NCBI GenBank assembly: GCA_963082975.1
Contig: OY720344.1
Coordinates: 18,091,580-18,155,579 of the forward strand
DNA: 64,000 nt
Direction of reading: 5' to 3'
Origin: Labia minor
Taxonomy: Eukaryota; Arthropoda; Insecta; Dermaptera; Spongiphoridae
Shown: one piece after another, positions 53,701 to 62,700 of the stretch
Layout of the letters: each line of letters begins with the position of its first letter
Numbering within the stretch: the stretch's first letter is position 1
Position numbers and translations under genes: made by a program
The notes under the pieces: generated by a model
The model's input: only the letters and a program-made list of their open reading frames with translations
Told to the model about the DNA's origin: nothing
Database searches by the model: none

Positions 53701-56700
53701 TAATATTTCAGGTATTCATTAAATCTGAATTGAAAGTTGGTGTAATTCATGTGAAAGAAGGACAATATACAGAGGAAGAGATATTAGATAACAACGATAA
53801 CACTCCATTATTTGAAGAATTTTTACAAATTCTTGGTGATCGTATACGTCTAAAAGGTAAATTATTATTTCATTTCATTATTATTTTATAATTATATTAA
53901 TTTAATTAATTAATTTTAATTATAAAAAACTTACATTTTTACATTATTTGCAAGAACAGCGCCTATCATGTTATAATTTAGGGGTCCTTTGATCAGTAGA
54001 ATGGGTCCTATCAACCTTAAACTTGATTTTCTTGATCGGAGGTGCTACTTTTTATGAATTAGCTTGCCAATTTTGTTTCCGGAGGCTGGGTTGATTCCGA
54101 ACCATAGATCCCAGCTAAAGAAATTTCCTTGCCAGGCACGGGACTTGAACTCGGGACCACGAGGATGTGAATTAACACTGTTAACCACCAAGCTGTGTAG
54201 CGTTTTTTTAATTATTGATAAATATTAATTGTTTTTTTGAATCTATATTTAATATATTGAAAATTTGAAAATTATTTTTTTCATAATCGCTAAAAAAATC
54301 ATTTCATTTGGTGTAAAAATAACAACATTTAGTTCGAAGAAAAAATACCTAACTACTTTTGCTTCTTTGAACAAATACTATACCATAAATATATGTATCA
54401 AACCTAAAGTTATTTCGTTCAGGTTTAACAATTTTTTTTTTCAAATTTAGATCTTAATTTGATACTTCAATTGTTTTAGTGCTTGCCTGATATCAATTCG
54501 AAAAAAATAAAATAATAACAAAATATTGTTAATTAAAAATTAATTAATTGAAGATTTATTAGTAAAATTACGAATATATAATTTTTCTTCGTTTTAATAA
54601 AATAATCTGTTGGAGTGGAATAATGATAATTTTTTATTATATTTTTTTACTTTTTTTATTATTGGTACCTGAATTTTGTCAAGCTAATCCTGAAATATAT
54701 AGGTATATTGATTGATACTTATGTCTTCTAATATAAATTGAAAGTCGTATTGGGCCATTTATCTATTTATTTGTTTTTCAAATATGACACCATTGACCTA
54801 TTTCTTCTTTATTTTTGATGAAAATCGAAACGACTTGAAAAAAGTCGCATCTCTTATTTTCTATTTCTATAATGGTTTTCATATTTTTTTTCAAATAAGA
54901 ATGTTAGCGCCATTTTTTACTTTTTATATACTGTATACTTATACTATAAAATTAGAGTATATAAATCTTATTTATTTTTATAAATTTATCCGTGCAAGTG
55001 GAATTGTTGTTTCTTTCAAAAATCAATCATTGCTTGAATAAATTTATTTTTTTTTATTTTCCAATCAAAATATTTTACATTTGCCCACTAATAGGGCATT
55101 AAGAAAATGTCTCTTGCATTATACATAAATAATCTTGATTAGACACACGTACCCTGGATTTGGGAAAATAAAAGGTAGAAAAAAAAGATAAAGGAAAAAG
55201 CAAAAGTAGGCATCTGAAGGTGGTAAGGGTGAGAAAGATAAGAAGAACGAGACAAAATAAGGAGATGGGTTTGACGGTCTTTTCATCACTTGTAAGTCAT
55301 GTGGCTAAAGTCTTTTTAAGTCTTTTTGTTAAATTGCCTGTAACAGTAAGCCGTCAGACTCCTCGGTCGATGATGATAATTGATGTTTTATTGATGTATG
55401 ACTACCGTGATCCAAAGAACGTTAAATTCATTATGAAGGTTTGAGGAACGTATCAGGGTGCGCCAGCGTCCCGGAATATTGGTTATTTTAGATGCCCCAC
55501 ATAAATTTGATTATGGTCATTCTTATTATATATATTATTACTACTTTATAAAAATTAGTGTAGTAATTAACTTTTGCAATGCACTAACGCACATAAATAA
55601 TTTAATTAAATATTTAATCTATTTTTTTTCTGTCAACAGGTTTTGATAAATATAAAGGAGGATTGGATACTGTCCATGATCTTACTGGATTATATAGTGT
55701 ATATACGAATTGGAGAGGAATTGAAATTATGTTTCATGTAGCAACTCAACTTCCATATGAAAAACATGACCCCCAAAAAGTAAATAAAAAAACAAAACAA
55801 TATAATTAGTAGAACCTCGATTATCACAGTGTTGATACTTCTAGAGTATTAGTAGTGAAATTAATTAATGTAATTAAACCAGACTACAGTGGAGTAATGA
55901 GGAGTTCTCTTATTCGATTTTAATTATAATAATATAATAGGTTTATAGCTTTTAAGATTAATTTTATATTTAAATGTAAAATTTAGAAAGTTTAGAAAAC
56001 ACCAAATAATATACAAATAACAACATTAATGGGAAATAAACCAAATAAAACACAATATAAGAAACATCTCTTTGCCAATATATCGATAGATAATAATTAA
56101 TTTAAAAATTTGTAAGATTAATCTAGAAATAAAATTATTAGATACAAAATTAAGAAAATTTTTAAGAGGTACGATAAGGAGATGCATATAGTATGAGATT
56201 CCACTATGTATTAAGAAAAAAAAATAGAAATCGTACATCTATCTTTGTCCATTTAACAAATAATATTATTTTTAGTAATTAAAAGTAAATATAAATATTA
56301 TACTTTAATATGTGCCATGAAAAAAAGAGAATACCAGTCTAGCTAGAGCAGGGCCTTTCTCAACAGCATTGATATATGTGAATCATAATTAAAGAAATTA
56401 ATTTTTAATTACAATTTAATTTTAAATGATTGACAGTTTTATGTTTTTATTGTATTAAAAATTAATTTCTTTCATTTCGATTCATATATTAATGCTGTTG
56501 AGAAATACGCTTCTCTAGCTAACTTAGACTGGCGTTTTCTTTTTTCCGTTACTGTACATTTGTCTGATAAAACAATGTTGGTAAATAAAAGGGTTATCTC
56601 TTCTACATGTGTGTCCTTATACTAGATAATAATAGATATCATATAATAATAAGAGTATGTACTTGTTACATTTTAATTTGTTCTAAATACTGAAATTACT

Positions 56701-59700
56701 TGGAAAATGTTAATTCCCTACTAATAATTTCAAAGAACAATTAAAAAGATTTAACTTTGCAAACAGAGTTTCAAATTTACTTTGTCTTTTTATATACTTT
56801 AAAATTCTACCAGATTTTCTCCATATCTTATTCTCTCAATTTAAAAAAAAATTGATATTATAGCATTATAAAAAATGATATTATAGCATAATAGCATTAT
56901 AGCAAAAATAATTGATATTATAGCATTATAAATATGCCATTTAAAGAGATTTATATAAAAATATAGGAGTAATTAATTATTATATTTATTTATGTTGATA
57001 ATATGATTAACGAGGTTTTTCTGTATTTAATTATTAATATTTAAGCAAATACTCCTATAATATTAAATTTAATTTCAAAATAAATGTATTCATAATTTTC
57101 TACAATTTTTTTATAATTTATATATAAATATTATATATTTATTCAAATATAAAATATGTTAATTAATTAATTGTTAATCATTGAAAATAAATGATTATTT
57201 TTTTAATTTTATTTATTTATATATAATCCAAAAATATAAATAAATAAATAATTTTTTTAGCTTCAACGTAAACGACATATCGGCAACGACATCGTATGCG
57301 TAGTATTCCTTGAAGCGGATAATACCTCTTTTAGTCCTGCCTGTATTAAAAGTCATTTTCTTCATACATTCATTTTAGTAAGGACAAGTCCACGAATTAA
57401 ACGGCAACCCACTCGTTATGAGGTATTTGATAAATTCAATTCAATTAATTCAATTAATTTTTAATTAAATTATCTTCTTTTTTTTATTTTAATTTATTTT
57501 TTTCAGGTTTCGGTAGTCACACGTGACGAGGTTGGTGCCTATAAGCCTTATCTATGGGAGCAGTCCGTATTTGATAAAGGTCCAATGTTTCGGGAATGGC
57601 TTTTAACCAAAATTGTTAATGGTGAACGTGCTTCATATTCGGCACCAAAATTTGCACGAATGCAAGAACGTACACGAAGTCAAATGTTAGAGGATATTGT
57701 TGCCAACTTAGCCAATCATGCAGAAACAGGACAAATACCTAAACCATATAGGTAAGTAAACTAAAAAAAAAATATAGTAAGATATCATCTAAGTTCTTAT
57801 TTGCATGCATTTGAATAGAAATTTCTTTGTAATTTTAAATTTTGAAACGATAATAAATAATTTATAGTTCTTAAATATCAAAAATTAATAACAATACTAA
57901 GTTTGTACTATTTTACTTGGATTTATCTATATTTTAAAAAATAGATACTTTATATTCAGAAAATATTTTTCTTTTCCTTTTTTTTTCTTTCAAGATAAAA
58001 CTTTATTATACATTTGAGAGAATTCAAATATAGATAAATTTTATATCGCTTAAATTCCATTTAAATATAGATTTATTAGGGGATGATATATGAGGAGGAT
58101 GAAAGAAAAAAAAAAAGTTAAAAAAAGGGGAAAAACGAGAAAGGGTGTAAATAATGGATAGGACATGTAAAGAAAACCAAATATAACGATTTAATACCAA
58201 TTGGGTTTGAGATTAAATCATCAGTGAAAGAGAGAGAGAAGGTTATGTTTATTTTATTAAAATTTGTCCTAAACACATAAAAAGAAGATTGAGAAAGTTA
58301 ATTAATTTAAAAAATACAATTTAATTTCAATTAAAATATTATTATAATTATTATTATTATCTATAAATATATAAGTTGTTGGCACCAGCTTAGCATATTC
58401 TATAATTCTATATAGAGCAGGTAAACTTTTATCTATCTATATTGGTCTGTTATTTTTTTCTTTTATATTGGATTAGTCTCCCTCGTATGATATAGAAAGG
58501 GAATTCATCCTGGTCTTTACTTCTATCGATCTATCTTTATGGCGCTAGAGAAGTCGAAAATCCATGTATGTAGCCATTATATTATTCCAACCGTTCTTAT
58601 CCCTCCAACCAATTCCTATCTTCACTCAATTCTTTTTAAATTGTTATTCCATTCCATTTAGGGTTTTGGTATTCTCAGAAGATTTTGTCACTTCTAAAAT
58701 AATATTTTATATTAGTAATAAATTAATAAATTTATTTTGAATAATTTTAGATAATTTATATATATTCCGTTATATTAAACCTTATATCAACATTGACAAT
58801 TGTTGATAACTTGGTCATTTTGGTTTTTATTTAGTTTAAATGAGTACCATTTAGATTCACATTGATTTTATCTGAATTAGATCTAGAATTGTCATTGTTT
58901 GACGCAAGCACTAAGACTTTAAACCAAAATAAAGCAAAAGATCATATTAATATAGAACGAAACAGTTAATTATCCAGAAGGCACAAGAACGGAAGAATAA
59001 GGCGGATAAGATTGATAAATTTTCTTTCATATTCTAATGGCTGCTCATTATCCTGTAATAATATCTACTTAAAATAATAATAATAATAATAATAATATAC
59101 ATTGTTGAGAATGTTTGATCGATTTATTATAAGATAATTTATTTACCTTTCAAATTCTAATCATATTTAATTGTTATATTTGAAAGAAGTGGTGGAAGGA
59201 ATTGAAGAAGAGGAATCACTGAGGATTAAAAGAATATTATTCAGTAGGATACTCACTCACTAACCACTCAGTCAGTCATGGCGCCATCTTCTCTCTCTCT
59301 CTCTCTCTCTCTCTCCATATATATATATATATATATATTTGACAAATACAAAATCCAATCTATTGTTTGCGTGTGAGTGTGTGTTGAATGATTCACACAT
59401 AGAAGACGGGAATTGATTGAACGCCGAAAGTAATGGGGGAAAGAGTTAGAAGGAAGTTAGACGTTCATTAATCTTGACGAGACTGTTGTTGATGCTGTGG
59501 CGACATTCAATCTGGATTTTCCTTTATTTTATCTTCTTCTTCTTCTTAATAATAATAATAATAATATACACACCTTTAATTATTTTCTCTATTAAAAATC
59601 CTTTATTTTCTTTAAATATTTTCTTTATACATGATTTATTATTATCATTTATTGATTCAACATTTTTATCTTATATTATATCGGACTTCTCCCAGCTATA

Positions 59701-62700
59701 GAACTAGTATAAGTTCTTGGTCGCAGCAACCATATTACTCCAGGCGTCCTTATTTTTATCCAACTCCATCCAACTCCATCCAACTCCTATTCTTTCCCAA
59801 CTCCTCACGATCTTTTTCTGTCCACCTCATTCTTGGTTTAGTGACTTCTCAATTCATCTTACTAAAAAAAAGTTTTTCGCCCATTCTAGTCACGTGTCCC
59901 GATCTTCGTAATCTGAATGATTTTATTACCGTAACTATGCTTAAATATACATAGATGTCATGCAATTTCTTGTCCTGATATATCTCTCGTAAAGGTATAA
60001 TAATGATTTAAGAAAATTTTTTTTTTTAAATTTTCATTCGTACTTGGTAGTTTCTTGAATAAATATCTTTAGATAATAATTATAAGTAAATATATAATAT
60101 TTATATAATGGTATTGTCTATTATCTATTCACTACTCTCATGGGTTTTCCATTTGATTTCATTTTCTTTGTAAATAATCTTTTACTAATTTCTTTCTTTT
60201 CCAAACTTCCAAATGTTCTTCTCTACCATTTTAACTTTCACTGTGATTATTATAAAAACTATAATGAATTTTTTTTCATGAAGTTTTAATTCACTAATTC
60301 CCAAAGTGAATGTTGCGATGATCCATGACATTGGTGCATTTGGGGAAAATTGTAATATCTTTCTATTCTGAGTTCAAAACATAGTTTCATAATTTCAAAT
60401 AACAAAGTTTCAAATTTACACCTTTATTTATTAAATTACAAAAGTGGTAGATATATAAATACACATAATTATATATTGCTCCTCTTAAAAAAATGCTTAA
60501 AAAATTTATAAAATAAAAATTAATTTCCAAGGGGCTCTGAGTAATATTTTTTTCTGAAAAGGGGGCGGTAGGCCAAATAAGTTTGGAAACCACTGTGTTA
60601 TTCTAATTATATATTCTCATCTATTATATTAAAGCCATTATTTATAGACTTATACTACAATTTTAACTTTAATATATTTGATTTACTTCATTTTAATCAT
60701 TTTGATTAATAATACATATATATGAATTAAGTTAAAAATTTCACATCTCAGATAGACATCTTCTCTAATAATATTAATTTAAATAGAAATGGAAATGGAA
60801 ATGTTAACTTTTAATCAGTCAGCTTTTGATTAAATTCCATTCCTATTTTCTTGCATACTATATACATGTAAAATTAACTTTGAAATTTCTAATGATGATG
60901 ATGATGATTATTATTATTATTATTATTGTATTTTGTTCTTGTTGGTTAATTGATAGACGATCTCATTTCTCTTTCTCTCTTCTTTCAATTAGTTTTGTGT
61001 TTTCCTTTTAATTTATTAGGAAATTCAATCCTATTAATAAAGACACAAATTGAAAACTCAGCGTTCCCTTCTCCTCTTTAATAAATTATAAAAATAAAAG
61101 TAAATATTATTATCATCATCTAGAAATCTATACGTTTGGCTTTTATCAAAATACACCCTTTAATCTATCCCCTCTCCCTCTTCATAAATCGTCCTCCTAC
61201 ACTTGTATTCTCTCTGACCTGCACTCGTAATAAATTTTAATTTTCTTCATTGTAGGATTAGTAAGTTGAACGTTGAAAATAGTTGATTCAATAAATTAAT
61301 TATAATAAAAAAGACTTATATACCATAAATTGTATTTATTAATATATAGCCTATAGATAGGAGTACTTAATTGCCATAACTTTGATGTATAAAATTCAAA
61401 TACTAGATTACATGGACGATTTACATTTATAATGAGATTAGGAATATAATTTAAAGATAGCATTGATAAAATTAATAGAATTTGAAATTATGTGAAAATA
61501 AAATATTTAATACAGTAATAGAATAAATATAAACAATACCTCCCTTACTATCGTCGGTCGGTAAAAATAAATAAAGTTCATATAATAAAGAATTTGAAAA
61601 TATAGTAAAAATTCTTCTATGCTTTTATATAATCATGATGGATATTAATACCCAAAATAATTTAAATAAAAATTACGTTTGCTATTGTCCACTAATTTGA
61701 CCACACTCTCTTCCATTTTCGAGGGCAGGTCAATAAGTCCGTGACTTTTTGAATAAAACACAGGTTTTTGGATAAAAAAATATTTTATTTTTCAACGTAG
61801 TCACTTTTGAGCTCTATACACTTCGTTCAACGTTTATCTCTTCCAAAAAATAAGATTTGTCGAGAACATCAAAATAAATATTTGTTTGTGATATGATTTC
61901 ATCGTTGGAGTCAAATCTCTTTCCGCCGAGCTATTTCTTCAGGTTTGGAAACAAGAAATAGTCACTCGGGGTTAAATTCAGAGAATAGGGCGGATGAGGA
62001 AGGAATTTGTATTCCAATTCATGGATTTTCGTGGATTTTGACTTTGTTCCATTTTCTCCTCAAATCACAAAGTAGTCTGTCCTTAATGGATGTTAAACAA
62101 AAACTAAAAGACCCAGCTGATAGTTGCCTGCTGACACAAGCAGTATTGCCATTTCCTTTAAGAGACAGGAAATTTAAAAAAGTCATGGACTTATTGACCT
62201 GTCTTCATATATATTTAATGAGTGGTTATCTAATGAATTTAAACATAAAAATGATAAAAAATTAATAATATATGAAAAAAATCTATGTCATTTAGAATAG
62301 AACATTTTATATTTCATTATCTTACTTTTTTATTTTAGACGTGGTTCCTGGCGTCCCATTGGTCATATGCGTCCATCAAGTCCATTATTAGATTCTGTAC
62401 GTGATCCATTTGAAGATTATGATCAATTGGCTAAAGATTTTACACGAATGTTTTTAAATACAGAAGCAAATACCGCCCTTAATGCTAATTTATTTGATGT
62501 TGCTTTTATGGTTGGACAAAGTAAACAAAAAGTTCGATTTATTGGTGTACGAGCAATTTTAGGTGTTCGTAGCAGGTAATTTATATATACATATTTATAT
62601 ATTGGAAAATTTGTACATTCTATATTATTATTATATACCATCTATATATTATTACTAATCTCTTAAATATATTTAAAAAAGAGTGTTTCAGGAGATGCTT

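Larger units (their letters stand above)
43454..53711 (+). other. Intron 2, 10.3 kb
   Basis: GTATGT to TTTCAG. It contains a CD repeat with nested family B (43991-45148), three of the four CAGTGGCGTACCTAG hAT copies, a small Tc/mariner MITE, a non-LTR 3' end (51608-52340) and a family A copy (52757-53393). The stretches 45149-46364, 47136-48929 and 52341-52756 are A+T-rich with simple repeats only. Confidence 0.85.
57752..62338 (+). other. Intron 6, 4.6 kb
   Basis: GTAAGT to TTTTAG. It contains two decayed non-LTR 3' pieces (58525-58650, 59700-59985), a degenerate hAT-like element (60292-60595), a mariner remnant (61720-62207), a family B 3' tip (61537-61568) and CT, TA, AAT and GAT/ATT microsatellites. 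57752-58524 and 60596-61536 otherwise show only A+T-rich sequence. Confidence 0.88.

Noticed and set aside
61945..62265. 106-residue plus-strand open frame
   Set aside because: Antisense to a mariner C-terminal relic and runs through its terminal repeat.
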